Origin: Sphingobacteriales bacterium 44-15
Lineage (GTDB): Bacteria > Bacteroidota > Bacteroidia > Chitinophagales > Chitinophagaceae
Length of the DNA: 46,313 nucleotides
Direction: 5' to 3'
NCBI GenBank assembly: GCA_001899685.1
Contig: MKWG01000045.1
Coordinates: 1 to 46,313 of the forward strand
In this document: positions 23,997 through 32,633 of the stretch, piece by piece
Layout of the letters: each line of letters opens with the position of its first letter
Position numbering within the stretch: the first letter of the stretch is position 1
Made by a program: the position numbers and the translations under genes
Notes under the pieces: generated by a model
What the model was told of the DNA's origin: nothing
The model's input: only the letters and a program-made list of their open reading frames with translations
The model's database searches: none

Positions 23997-24614
23997 ATGA
24001 TAATCATACTTGATTATGGTGTAGGTAACCTTACGTCCATTAAAAAAATGTTGACACGATGCGGCGCGGAGGCGATAATATCAAAATGCCCCAAACAAAT
24101 AGCCGATGCCGATAAATATATTCTTCCGGGAGTGGGTTCGTTTGACCATGGTATATCTAATCTGAAATCTGCTGAATATTTTCAGATTTTAGAAAAAAAA
24201 ATACTTGAAGAGAAGAAGCCAATTTTAGGTGTTTGTCTTGGAATGCAATTAATTGCAGGCTCCAGTGAAGAGGGAACGTTACCCGGATTAAATTGGTTGC
24301 CAGGTAATGTGATCCGATTCAAAAAAGAGAAAATAGGGGATAAATTAAAAATTCCGAACATGGGATGGTCAGATGTCAGCATCAAAAAGCCATCCCGAAT
24401 TTTTACAGATATGGTTAACCAACCTCGTTTTTATTTTGTTCATTCTTACCATTGGGAATGCACTAATGTAGAAGACGAATTAGTTACTGCTGTGCACGGA
24501 TATGAATTTACGGCGGGAGTAGAGCACAATAATATAATTGGAGTGCAATTTCACCCTGAAAAGAGCCACAGATTTGGTATGAAGTTATACGAAAATTTCA
24601 TTAAATATTACTAA
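23997..24614 (+). CDS. hisH: HisH-type glutamine amidotransferase of a sugar-amidination system
   Basis: This 205-residue class I glutaminase has the full triad: Cys80 in LGVCLGMQ, and His186 and Glu188 in VQFHPEKS. It also has the LDYGVGNLTSIKKML N-terminus of HisH. In histidine synthesis HisH supplies ammonia to HisF. Here it overlaps a HisF-like gene by one base and stands before a WbpG-type amidotransferase, with no other his genes. That set is known from Pseudomonas LPS loci, where HisH/HisF supply ammonia for turning an acetamido group into an acetamidino group. I infer that role here. Confidence 0.9.
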   Translation: MIIILDYGVGNLTSIKKMLTRCGAEAIISKCPKQIADADKYILPGVGSFDHGISNLKSAEYFQILEKKILEEKKPILGVCLGMQLIAGSSEEGTLPGLNWLPGNVIRFKKEKIGDKLKIPNMGWSDVSIKKPSRIFTDMVNQPRFYFVHSYHWECTNVEDELVTAVHGYEFTAGVEHNNIIGVQFHPEKSHRFGMKLYENFIKYY

Positions 24615-25381
24615 TGCGAAGAGTAAGGATTATACCTGTTTTGCTGGTTAAGCAAGGAGGGCTTTATAAATCTATAAAGTTCAGTAATTATAAGTATGTA
24701 GGCGATCCTATTAACGCTGTTAAAATATTTAATGAAAAAGAAGTTGACGAAATAATTATTTTGGATATAGATGCAACATCATCAGGTAAATCTCCGAATC
24801 TAAAACTAATCAGTGAAATAGCTGGAGAGGCTTTCATGCCTTTGGCATATGGAGGTGGAATTTCTACCATCGATCAGGTAAAACAAATACTTTATGAAGG
24901 AGTTGAAAAGGTATCCTTTAACATGGCTGCATGGAAAACGCCTCAACTTATTTCAGAAGTCGCTCGCCAATTTGGCAGTTCGAGTGTGGTTGTCTCTATA
25001 GACGTCAGAAAAGATTGGTTAGGCCGGAAAAAAGTGTTTTGTTTGAACGGCAGTAAAAATACAACTTACTGCCCTGTGAAGTTTGCAAAAGAAATGGAGA
25101 ATGCAGGTGCCGGTGAGATACTTTTAAATAGTATAGATCGTGACGGAACATTTCAGGGGTTTGATATAGAATTAATTCAAGAAGTATCAAAAAATGTAAC
25201 CATTCCGGTTATAGCATGTGGAGGGGCTTCGTCTTTACATGATTTCAGAAATGCAATTATTCAAGGTGCATCTGCCGTAGCTGCGGGCAGTTATTTCGTT
25301 TTTCAAAGGCCCCATCGGGCTGTTTTGATTACGTATCCACCCCAACAAGAATTAATTGAAGAAATTTATTCACAAGTATAA
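24614..25381 (+). CDS. hisF: HisF-like ammonia-channel protein (acetamidino modification, AglZ/HisF2 type)
   Basis: The 255-residue (beta/alpha)8 protein keeps the fold marks of HisF: IIILDIDAT, MPLAYGGGISTIDQ, VVVSIDVRKD with Asp130, GAGEILLNSIDRDGTFQGFD and VIACGGASS. The N-terminal catalytic Asp11 of true HisF is replaced: the strand reads IIPVLLVKQGG, with Leu at position 11. A histidine-pathway cyclase needs that Asp, so this copy is probably only a channel and partner for HisH and the WbpG-type enzyme. Its start codon overlaps the stop of the HisH gene. Confidence 0.88.
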   Translation: MRRVRIIPVLLVKQGGLYKSIKFSNYKYVGDPINAVKIFNEKEVDEIIILDIDATSSGKSPNLKLISEIAGEAFMPLAYGGGISTIDQVKQILYEGVEKVSFNMAAWKTPQLISEVARQFGSSSVVVSIDVRKDWLGRKKVFCLNGSKNTTYCPVKFAKEMENAGAGEILLNSIDRDGTFQGFDIELIQEVSKNVTIPVIACGGASSLHDFRNAIIQGASAVAAGSYFVFQRPHRAVLITYPPQQELIEEIYSQV

Positions 25382-25507
25382 GAGTCTTTGGAGCCTTTAT
25401 CCGTAATAGATTTCACTGATTATAAGGATTAATAACCTTAAAGGTGATGTAAAATTGGGCAATACTATCCGGAAACAGCATTTTAATCGGGTATAATAAT
25501 ATTGTAT

Positions 25508-26725
25508 ATGAAATGGTATAATGAAGAAGTCTTAAAAAATGATATTCATGCGAATTTCGGCAGAACGTATCAACAATGCACCCTGAGCGTGATGGATACT
25601 ATTGCAGATCCGGATATTACTTTTGATGAAAAAGGTATTTGCAATTATTACTATGATTATTTAGAGGCGGAGAAAAAAACTGTTTTTAATGGAGAAATTG
25701 GCGCGCAAAAATTTAGAGGAATAATCGAAGAGATAAAGAAAAAAGGGAAAGGACAACAGTATGATTGCATATTGGGTGTTAGTGGGGGCGTTGACAGCTC
25801 TTATCTTGCTTACTTGTGTAAACGCGAACAGCTAAGACCATTGTTGGTGCATTTTGATAATGGCTGGAATTCTGAACTTGCCGTCAATAATATTCAAAAT
25901 CTTGTAAAAAAATGTGGATTCGACCTATATACTTATGTAATGGATTGGGAAGAATTTAAAGAAGTACAAAAAGCATATTTTCGTGCTTCTGTTTTAGACC
26001 TGGAAATTCCTACCGATCATTTTATATTTGGAGCTTTATTTGAAATCGCAAAGAAATATAAAATCAACACAATTCTTAGTGGCTGGAACACCCGTACCGA
26101 ATTTGTGATGCCAAAGTCTTTTTTCTTTTCCCGGAAGTTTGATGCGCTAAATCTTTTGGATATCGTAAAGAAATATGGAAAATTAAAAAAAATAAGTAAG
26201 CTGCCTCTTTTATCGTTCTCTTCACAATTGTATAATTCACTTGTAAGAAAGACCCGGTTGGTTTCTTTGCTTAATTATATTGATTATAATAAAGCTGAGG
26301 TAAAGGAAGTATTAAAAAGCGAATTAGAATGGCGTGATTATGGAGGCAAACATTATGAATCTGTTTTTACGAGGTTTTATCAGGGATATATACTTCCCGT
26401 TAAATTCAATATAGACAAGCGAAAGTGTCATTTATCGAATCTGATATTTTCCGGTCAGCTATCACGACAAGAAGCCCTGGAAGAGCTGAAACAACCCCCA
26501 TATGATCCGGCGCTGCAAAAGCTGGACTTTGAATACGTTGCAAAAAAATTAGATTTTACTTTAGAGGAATTTCAGGCTATTTTAGAAACTCCGCCACGAA
26601 GTCATTATGATTTCAAGACAACAGAAAAATATTGGAAAATGTATTTGAAGGTCGTTAAACTATTAAAACCACTACAATTAACTTTTAGTAAAAGAGCGGA
26701 CGGAAGATCAAAACATAAAAAATAA
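25508..26725 (+). CDS. wbpG: N-acetyl sugar amidotransferase (WbpG/PseA type)
   Basis: I use the ATG at 25508 instead of the TTG two codons earlier, giving 405 residues. CILGVSGGVDSSYLAYLC (about residues 87-104) is the ATP-pyrophosphatase PP-loop. LSGWNTRTEF and the C-terminal FDFEYV-like LDFEYVAKKLDFTLEEF fit the family. WbpG-type enzymes activate an acetamido group with ATP and use ammonia from HisH/HisF to form an amidine. The N-terminal four-cysteine motif is degenerate: Cys24 and Cys45 remain, while the partners are Ser27 and Tyr48. About 120 bases separate it from the HisF-like gene. Confidence 0.85.
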   Translation: MKWYNEEVLKNDIHANFGRTYQQCTLSVMDTIADPDITFDEKGICNYYYDYLEAEKKTVFNGEIGAQKFRGIIEEIKKKGKGQQYDCILGVSGGVDSSYLAYLCKREQLRPLLVHFDNGWNSELAVNNIQNLVKKCGFDLYTYVMDWEEFKEVQKAYFRASVLDLEIPTDHFIFGALFEIAKKYKINTILSGWNTRTEFVMPKSFFFSRKFDALNLLDIVKKYGKLKKISKLPLLSFSSQLYNSLVRKTRLVSLLNYIDYNKAEVKEVLKSELEWRDYGGKHYESVFTRFYQGYILPVKFNIDKRKCHLSNLIFSGQLSRQEALEELKQPPYDPALQKLDFEYVAKKLDFTLEEFQAILETPPRSHYDFKTTEKYWKMYLKVVKLLKPLQLTFSKRADGRSKHKK

Positions 26726-26729
26726 TTTT

Positions 26730-27959
26730 TTGTTTAAAACAAACAATCGAAGACTGTTATATCTTGCTCCTTCTTTAGGGCTGACCTTAGATCAATCCGG
26801 AGGGGCGGGTACGCATATGCGAGGTACAATTCTGGGTTTTCAAGAAAATGGATTCGATGTGTTACCCATTATCGGAGGCGATGTGATTAAAAATACCCGG
26901 ACGCTCAATATCACGCCAACGTCGAATAGTAAAACATCAAAACAGAATGTTTTGAGAGAAAGAATAAAGTCATTTATTCCACGCCGATTACGACTATTTC
27001 TTCGAGACCTTAGAACAATATGGCAGGAAAGAAAACTACAACGACTTACTTATAACCAGATCTTTGATTATAAGCCAGATTTTATTTACGAACGTTCAGG
27101 GTATCTTTTATCTTATGGCAATCGTTTGTCAAAAAAACTAAAAGTTCCTCATTTCATAGAAACCGATGGGTGCATGGTGGAAATTATTAGTAAAGATTAT
27201 GGAGTTTTTAGTGAATATATTGGAAATTGGATTGAGAAGAGAAAATTAAAAAATGCAGACTTTGTGGTTACCATGAGTAAGATGGGCGCTTCACAAGTAG
27301 CAAGAAAATTTTCGCTTAGGGCAGAGAATATATTGGTCAAAACGCTAGGCGTAGAATTCAGCAATTTTAAATATGACGAAGCCTCTTTTGCACAATTATT
27401 AGAAAAATATAGTACTAAAAATAAATTTGTTGTTGGTTTTGCCGGTGCGATTTCAACATATCATGGCGTTAAATATTTAATAGAGGCCGCAAGTTTTTTA
27501 CATAAAAAAAATTGTAGTGAAATAATATTAATGATTGTAGGTTGGAGTAAGGAAGGAGAAAGATTAAAAAAAATAGTTGAGGAAAAAAATCTGGATAACG
27601 TAATTTTTACAGGAAGGGTGAATAAAAAGGATATTCCCAATTACTATAAATTGTTTACGGTTGGAGTGATTCCAAATGCTGAAGAAAATCTTTATCCTAT
27701 AAAGGTGTTAGAATATGGAGTATTTAAGCTTTGCCCTATAGTCCCGGATTACCCGGTATTTAAAGATATTATTGTAGAGGGAGAAACCGGATATTATTTT
27801 CAGCCACAAAATAGTTTATCACTAAGTCAGATAATCCTGAATTTGTTCAACAATCAGGAAGGATGCAACCAGGCTGGGCAAAGGTGGCATGCCCATGTGA
27901 AAGAGTATTTTGAATGGAAAAACACAGTACGCCCGATAATTGATGCGCTCTCAAAATGA
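26730..27959 (+). CDS. glycosyltransferase, GT4 type
   Basis: The 409-residue protein begins at a TTG four bases after the wbpG stop; no nearer ATG gives a full N-terminal domain. The first half has LAPSLGLTLDQSGGAGTHMRG, the glycine-rich loop of GT-B enzymes, and a basic amphipathic region (RIKSFIPRRLRLFLRDLR) that may touch the membrane. The second has VGFAGAISTYHGVKYLIEA, IVGWSKEGERL and NAEENLYPIKVLEYG. The E...E spacing in the last block is one residue longer than usual. It acts on the EPS repeat unit; donor sugar unknown. Confidence 0.78.
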   Translation: MFKTNNRRLLYLAPSLGLTLDQSGGAGTHMRGTILGFQENGFDVLPIIGGDVIKNTRTLNITPTSNSKTSKQNVLRERIKSFIPRRLRLFLRDLRTIWQERKLQRLTYNQIFDYKPDFIYERSGYLLSYGNRLSKKLKVPHFIETDGCMVEIISKDYGVFSEYIGNWIEKRKLKNADFVVTMSKMGASQVARKFSLRAENILVKTLGVEFSNFKYDEASFAQLLEKYSTKNKFVVGFAGAISTYHGVKYLIEAASFLHKKNCSEIILMIVGWSKEGERLKKIVEEKNLDNVIFTGRVNKKDIPNYYKLFTVGVIPNAEENLYPIKVLEYGVFKLCPIVPDYPVFKDIIVEGETGYYFQPQNSLSLSQIILNLFNNQEGCNQAGQRWHAHVKEYFEWKNTVRPIIDALSK

Positions 27960-28049
27960 CAAAGCAAGGTATAAATATTGCCCCTGTATTGATATCTACC
28001 TATTCAATTACGTCTAATTTTTAATTATAAGAATTCAAAAGTGTCTTCG

Positions 28050-29252
28050 ATGCCTTGTAAGACCATAAGGGTTCTCCATCTTCATGATAAAACGAGTATT
28101 CATGGCGGTGCTGAGGTTTACATTAGCCAACTCCAGGAATTATTGCCGTTACATGGATGTGAAACTTTTTGGATAGGGATTACCGAATTGAGAGGATGTT
28201 ATGTTATAACGGAATTCGGAAGGGGAGTTATAAAGGAAGCAAAAAATGCAGGTGATCTATTTCACTTTTTGACTTTGTACTGCGAGAAGGAAGATATACA
28301 CCTCATTAATATCCACAATATTTTTAATCCTGCTATTGTCAGATTTTGCTTCCAGCTAAGACCTGTTGTTAAACATGTCCATAGTCCGGTAATGGTTTGC
28401 CCGGGAAAAGATAAATTCTGGAGATATTCTGAGAAGCCCTGTAATATTTCTTATGGACTGCATTGTTTCTGGCATATTTATTCCCAGGGGTGTGCTAACC
28501 GCCACCCCAAAAGGGTATGGAATGCCTGGAATTATGTGAAGTTTGAAATAAATGATGCAGCAAACAGATATAAGAAAATCATTGTAATGTCTGACTTTAT
28601 TAAGCAGGGAATGATGGAATGCGGAGTCAGAGAAGAACAAATGATCTGTAATCCCTATTTTACTAATAAAATTGATTTTGTTAGTGATAATAGCGACCAG
28701 CCCATTAAAAAGATTCTATTTGTTGGTCGTTTGATATCGTCAAAAGGTCCGCATATTATGCTTGGAGCATTGACCAAGCTCCTATCAGAAAGAAATGATA
28801 TTCAGCTTGAAATTATAGGAGACGGTATAATGAGGGCATCATTGGCACAAGTCATTACTGACAAAGAGTTAAATAAGAAAGTCTTTTTCAGGGGATGGTT
28901 AAAAAAAGAAGAGATTGATAAGGCAATAGGAGAAAGCTATATGATAATTTTTCCTTCTATATATCCGGAAGCTTTTGGCATAGTAGGTATCGAAGCGATG
29001 ATGCAGGGTAAGCCGGTTGTGGGCTTTAATGTTGGGGGGGTAAGCACATGGCTTAAAAATGAGATAACCGGTTTTTTGACTAAGCCTGGAGATACTGAAA
29101 TGCTTAGGGAAAAAGCAGAATTGCTTTTAAATGATGCAGAAATATATAATAGAATGAGCCGGAATGCCAGAAGTGAAGCTCTGAAGAAATTTGTTCCGGC
29201 CGTACATATAGGCAAATTGATAGAAATATACAGAGGAAGTATAGAAAAATAA
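28050..29252 (+). CDS. glycosyltransferase, GT4 type
   Basis: I prefer the ATG at 28050 to the GTG at 28041, giving 400 residues. The N-terminal domain has LHLHDKTSIHGGAEVYISQL and INIHNIFNPAIVRFC. The middle has VVKHVHSPVMVCPGKDKFW and a cysteine-containing segment (KPCNISYGLHCFW, YSQGCANRHP) seen in a subset of GT4 enzymes. The C-terminal domain has ILFVGRLISSKGPHIMLGAL, IIGDGIM and the E-x7-E motif YPEAFGIVGIEAMMQGKP. It starts about 90 bases after the previous gene, so it is probably in the same operon. Donor and acceptor are unknown. Confidence 0.83.
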   Translation: MPCKTIRVLHLHDKTSIHGGAEVYISQLQELLPLHGCETFWIGITELRGCYVITEFGRGVIKEAKNAGDLFHFLTLYCEKEDIHLINIHNIFNPAIVRFCFQLRPVVKHVHSPVMVCPGKDKFWRYSEKPCNISYGLHCFWHIYSQGCANRHPKRVWNAWNYVKFEINDAANRYKKIIVMSDFIKQGMMECGVREEQMICNPYFTNKIDFVSDNSDQPIKKILFVGRLISSKGPHIMLGALTKLLSERNDIQLEIIGDGIMRASLAQVITDKELNKKVFFRGWLKKEEIDKAIGESYMIIFPSIYPEAFGIVGIEAMMQGKPVVGFNVGGVSTWLKNEITGFLTKPGDTEMLREKAELLLNDAEIYNRMSRNARSEALKKFVPAVHIGKLIEIYRGSIEK

Positions 29253-29432
29253 GCGTTTGCTTTATAATTTATTAAGTAAAAAATGACGATTTAATGCCAG
29301 GATGAGAAAAAGAATATTTAAGACCAAAGAAGTTGTCTATTGGTGTGTATGAACTGTGTTTGATGAAGATACTAGAACATGACACAATGAAACATTAAAA
29401 TAAATAATCTTAGCTGATTTAAGAATTGTTTT

Positions 29433-30311
29433 ATGACGAAAATCACACTTTTTTTAATGACTCAAAAAGGGTTTTGTGTATTGGAGTCGCTAATTCAAAA
29501 TGACTTTATAGATTTAATAGACAAGGTTGTAATTGGTCAGGATGTAAATTTAGCAGATGATTTTTCTTTAAAGATTGAACAATTATGCAAGAAAACGGAG
29601 ATTAATTATTTTTATAGAACCGAAGCCACTATAATTGACTCTGGTTTTGCTATTGCGATTTCATGGAGATGGTTAATTTCCCTTACTCATACACGGCTAA
29701 TTGTAATCCATGACGCTCTCCTGCCTAAATATCGTGGATTCGCACCGTTACCTAATCAATTGATAAAAGGAGAAAAAGAGATAGGAATAACCGCTTTGTT
29801 TGCTACCCAGGAGTATGACAAAGGAGATATTATTACTCAGGAAAAGGCGGCAGTTACTTACCCGCTGAAAATACAAAATGCAATTGAAATAGTTAGCACA
29901 TTATATTCAAGAGCAGTCTGCAAAATAATGTACCAGATCCGGATTGGACAAGAAATCACAGGCGAAACACAAGACGAAAAAGCGGCCACATATAGCCTAT
30001 GGCGTGATGAAGATGATTATAAAATAAACTGGATGGAAACGGCAGAAAATATAGTGAGGTTTATTGATGCAGTGGGTTACCCTTATAAAGGCGCTACTAC
30101 AACTATAGATGGCGAAATAATTAAAATACTGGAAGCAGAAGTTTTTCCTGATGTTAATATAGAGATCAGGCAAACAGGTAAGGTCATATTTATTGAGAAC
30201 GGTTTCCCTGTCGTGGTATGTGGCAAGGGGCTCTTAAAAATCATTAAACTGCAGAGTAAACAAGGTGAAAGCCTGTTGCCACTTAAAAAGTTCAGAACAA
30301 GATTTGTTTGA
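29433..30311 (+). CDS. sugar N-formyltransferase-like protein
   Basis: The 292-residue protein has the formyltransferase fold of VioF/WlaRD-type enzymes, which use N10-formyl-tetrahydrofolate to formylate a 4-amino sugar nucleotide. The core is VIHDALLPKYRGFAPLPNQLI...IGITALFATQEYDKGDI. His93 and Asp129 match two of the three catalytic residues with the usual 36-residue spacing, but the position of the catalytic Asn (two before His) is Val91. The C-terminal region (from about 200) looks like a small beta-rich domain. The gene lies just before a WecE-type aminotransferase that would make its 4-amino substrate. A gap of 180 bases without visible features precedes it. Confidence 0.75.
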   Translation: MTKITLFLMTQKGFCVLESLIQNDFIDLIDKVVIGQDVNLADDFSLKIEQLCKKTEINYFYRTEATIIDSGFAIAISWRWLISLTHTRLIVIHDALLPKYRGFAPLPNQLIKGEKEIGITALFATQEYDKGDIITQEKAAVTYPLKIQNAIEIVSTLYSRAVCKIMYQIRIGQEITGETQDEKAATYSLWRDEDDYKINWMETAENIVRFIDAVGYPYKGATTTIDGEIIKILEAEVFPDVNIEIRQTGKVIFIENGFPVVVCGKGLLKIIKLQSKQGESLLPLKKFRTRFV

Positions 30312-30389
30312 CATAATTATTTCTATATAAAAGCGTTACAATTAACCCATGTTAATTCCGAAAACGTATAGCTACAATAAAAAAACTGC

Positions 30390-31517
30390 ATGATCCCATT
30401 TAATAAACCATATTTGAGTGGAAAGGAAACTGAATATATAAAGCAGGCAGTGGAGTCCGGGAAGATTTCCGGAGACGGTGTATTTACGAAAAAGTGCCAT
30501 TCTTTTTTTGAAGAAAAATATGGTTTCAGAAAATGTTTACTTACGACATCATGTACCGATGCACTGGAAATGGCTGCCATATTGTTAAATATCCAGCCAG
30601 ATGATGAAGTGATTATTCCTTCATATACGTTTGTATCAACAGCAAATGCATTTGTGTTAAGAGGAGCAAAAGTAAAATTTGCGGATAGCAATCCCCTTAA
30701 CCCTAATGTTGATCCGGATTCAATTGAAAAGTTAATTACACCAAAGACGAAAGCAATTGTTCCGGTTCATTATGCTGGTATCGCATGCGAAATGAACAAC
30801 ATCCTGGCGTTGGCAAATAAATATTCCTTGTGGGTAGTGGAGGATGCAGCTCAAGCGATAGATTCATTGTATTGTGGTAAGCCTTTAGGAAGCTTTGGCC
30901 ATCTTGCTGCTTTTTCTTTTCATGAAACTAAAAACGTTATTTCCGGCGAGGGGGGAATGCTGGTAATAAATGACGAAAGATTTGTAGAAAGAGCGGAAAT
31001 AATAAGGGAAAAAGGAACAAACCGCTCTGCATTTTTTAGAGGAGAGATTGATAAATATGGATGGGTGGATATCGGGTCATCCTATCTGCCATCTGAAATA
31101 AATGCTGCTTTTCTTTTTGCTCAGCTTGAGCATCTTGATCAGATACAAATACAAAGAATAAGCATTTGGAATAAATATTGGGATCGGTTATATGAGCCAT
31201 TGTCTCAGCATGGCATACGCTTTCCTTACCTGATCGAGGGCGCGACGAATAATGCCCACATGTTTTACATAGTATGCAGAGATCTTGAACAAAGAACACG
31301 GCTTTTGAAATTGCTAAAGAATGCGGGTATATTAGCTGTTTTTCATTACTTAAGTCTGCATAAGAGCCCTTATTTCAAGAATCAATATGATGGTTCCGAT
31401 CTTCCCTGGAGTGACTTTTATTCCGATTGCCTGATAAGGTTACCAATGTTCTTTGAGTTGGGAGAGGATGCTCAGGAACACATCATTTCTACCTTGATTA
31501 AAGGACTTGAGGATTAG
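30390..31517 (+). CDS. wecE: dTDP-4-amino-4,6-dideoxyhexose transaminase (WecE/RffA type)
   Basis: The 375-residue PLP enzyme of the DegT/DnrJ/EryC1/StrS group matches the WecE pattern closely. It has IPFNKPYLSGKE, LTTSCTDALEMAAILL, IIPSYTFVSTANAFVLRGA, VPVHYAGIACEM, VVEDAAQAIDS, and FHETKNVISGEGG with the PLP-binding Lys181. WecE aminates dTDP-4-keto-6-deoxyglucose with glutamate to dTDP-4-amino-4,6-dideoxygalactose. The formyltransferase just upstream could then cap the amine. RmlA and RmlB, which supply the keto sugar, are not in this window. Confidence 0.87.
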   Translation: MIPFNKPYLSGKETEYIKQAVESGKISGDGVFTKKCHSFFEEKYGFRKCLLTTSCTDALEMAAILLNIQPDDEVIIPSYTFVSTANAFVLRGAKVKFADSNPLNPNVDPDSIEKLITPKTKAIVPVHYAGIACEMNNILALANKYSLWVVEDAAQAIDSLYCGKPLGSFGHLAAFSFHETKNVISGEGGMLVINDERFVERAEIIREKGTNRSAFFRGEIDKYGWVDIGSSYLPSEINAAFLFAQLEHLDQIQIQRISIWNKYWDRLYEPLSQHGIRFPYLIEGATNNAHMFYIVCRDLEQRTRLLKLLKNAGILAVFHYLSLHKSPYFKNQYDGSDLPWSDFYSDCLIRLPMFFELGEDAQEHIISTLIKGLED

Positions 31518-31563
31518 TTAAAAAGTGTTAAGATAAATAAGGAACAACGATAAAGTTCAAGCG

Positions 31564-32493
31564 ATGAATAACAGTACTCCATATTTTTCAATAATTAGCC
31601 CTGTATACAAAGCTGAGCAGATTGTTTCAAAACTGGTAGAATCTATTCAATCAATAATGAAAGAAATAGATGTACCATATGAAATTATCTTAGTGGATGA
31701 CCGGAGCCCGGATAATTCCTGGAGTGTAATAAAAAAGTTGAGTAATAATTATCCGGAAGTCAAATCAGTTAGGTTGAGTAAAAATTTTGGGCAGCATCCT
31801 GCAATAATGGCCGGTTTAAGTCTGGCAAAAGGTGAATGGACTGTAGTAATGGACTGTGATTTACAGGATCAGCCTAAAGAAATTATAAAACTTTATAATA
31901 AGACTAAAGAAGGGTATGATCTAGTGTTGGCAAGAAGAGAAAACAGAAAAGACAGCTACCTAAAAAAATTATCTTCAAAATTGTTCTCTAAAGCGTATGG
32001 TTTTTTTACTGACTCTTCATTTGACAATCAAATTGCAAATTTCGGGATATATAATAGAAAAGTTGTTGACTCAATTTTGAGTATTCAAGATTATATCAAA
32101 TTCTTTCCGCTGTTTGTTCAGTGGGTTGGATTTAATGCTGCAAATGTAACAGTAGAACACTCAAAAAGGGATTCGGGTAAGTCGAGCTATAATTTAAAAA
32201 AACTACTACATTTAGCAATAAACTCTTTGGTATCCTTTTCTGACAAACCATTGAGATTAGTCGTAAAATTCGGGCTGTTAATTTCCTTCGGATCTTTTAT
32301 GTCCGGAATATATTTAGTATACCGGTATCTGGAAGGAAAAATAGAAGTGGCGGGGTATAGTTCAATTATTGTTTCTATCTGGTTTCTTTCAGGGGTTATT
32401 ATAACTACAATTGGAATAACTGGCATTTATGTCGGTAAAATTTTTGATCAGTCTAAAAAAAGGCCGGTATTTGTTATTGATGAAATCGTTTAA
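31564..32493 (+). CDS. GT2 glycosyltransferase of the GtrB/DPM type (probable undecaprenyl-phosphate sugar synthase)
   Basis: Residues 1-215 are a GT-A domain (FSIISPVYKAEQIVSKLVESI, ILVDDRSPDNSWSVI, VVMDCDLQDQP with the metal-binding DxD). Two C-terminal membrane helices follow (about residues 228-252 and 265-290). GtrB/ArnC-type enzymes of 300-330 residues transfer a sugar from a nucleotide sugar to undecaprenyl phosphate. The next gene encodes a GT-C protein that would use such a lipid-linked donor in the periplasm. The sugar is not predictable; it could instead transfer directly to the growing repeat unit. Confidence 0.8.
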   Translation: MNNSTPYFSIISPVYKAEQIVSKLVESIQSIMKEIDVPYEIILVDDRSPDNSWSVIKKLSNNYPEVKSVRLSKNFGQHPAIMAGLSLAKGEWTVVMDCDLQDQPKEIIKLYNKTKEGYDLVLARRENRKDSYLKKLSSKLFSKAYGFFTDSSFDNQIANFGIYNRKVVDSILSIQDYIKFFPLFVQWVGFNAANVTVEHSKRDSGKSSYNLKKLLHLAINSLVSFSDKPLRLVVKFGLLISFGSFMSGIYLVYRYLEGKIEVAGYSSIIVSIWFLSGVIITTIGITGIYVGKIFDQSKKRPVFVIDEIV

Positions 32494-32633
32494 CAGCAAG
32501 GATTTCAGACTTATTAACTCTCTGTGGGTTTGGTAATAAATGACAATATAAGACGACCAAAATCTTTGCAATTGCCGAAAGAGAGTTATTTCCTGAGCTA
32601 TTTTCTGCATTCCAAACATTATAACCAACATTT

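Noticed and set aside
23997-25381. HisH and HisF as part of histidine biosynthesis
   Set aside because: No other his genes are near, the HisF copy lacks Asp11, and the pair sits between a glycosyltransferase and a WbpG-type amidotransferase.
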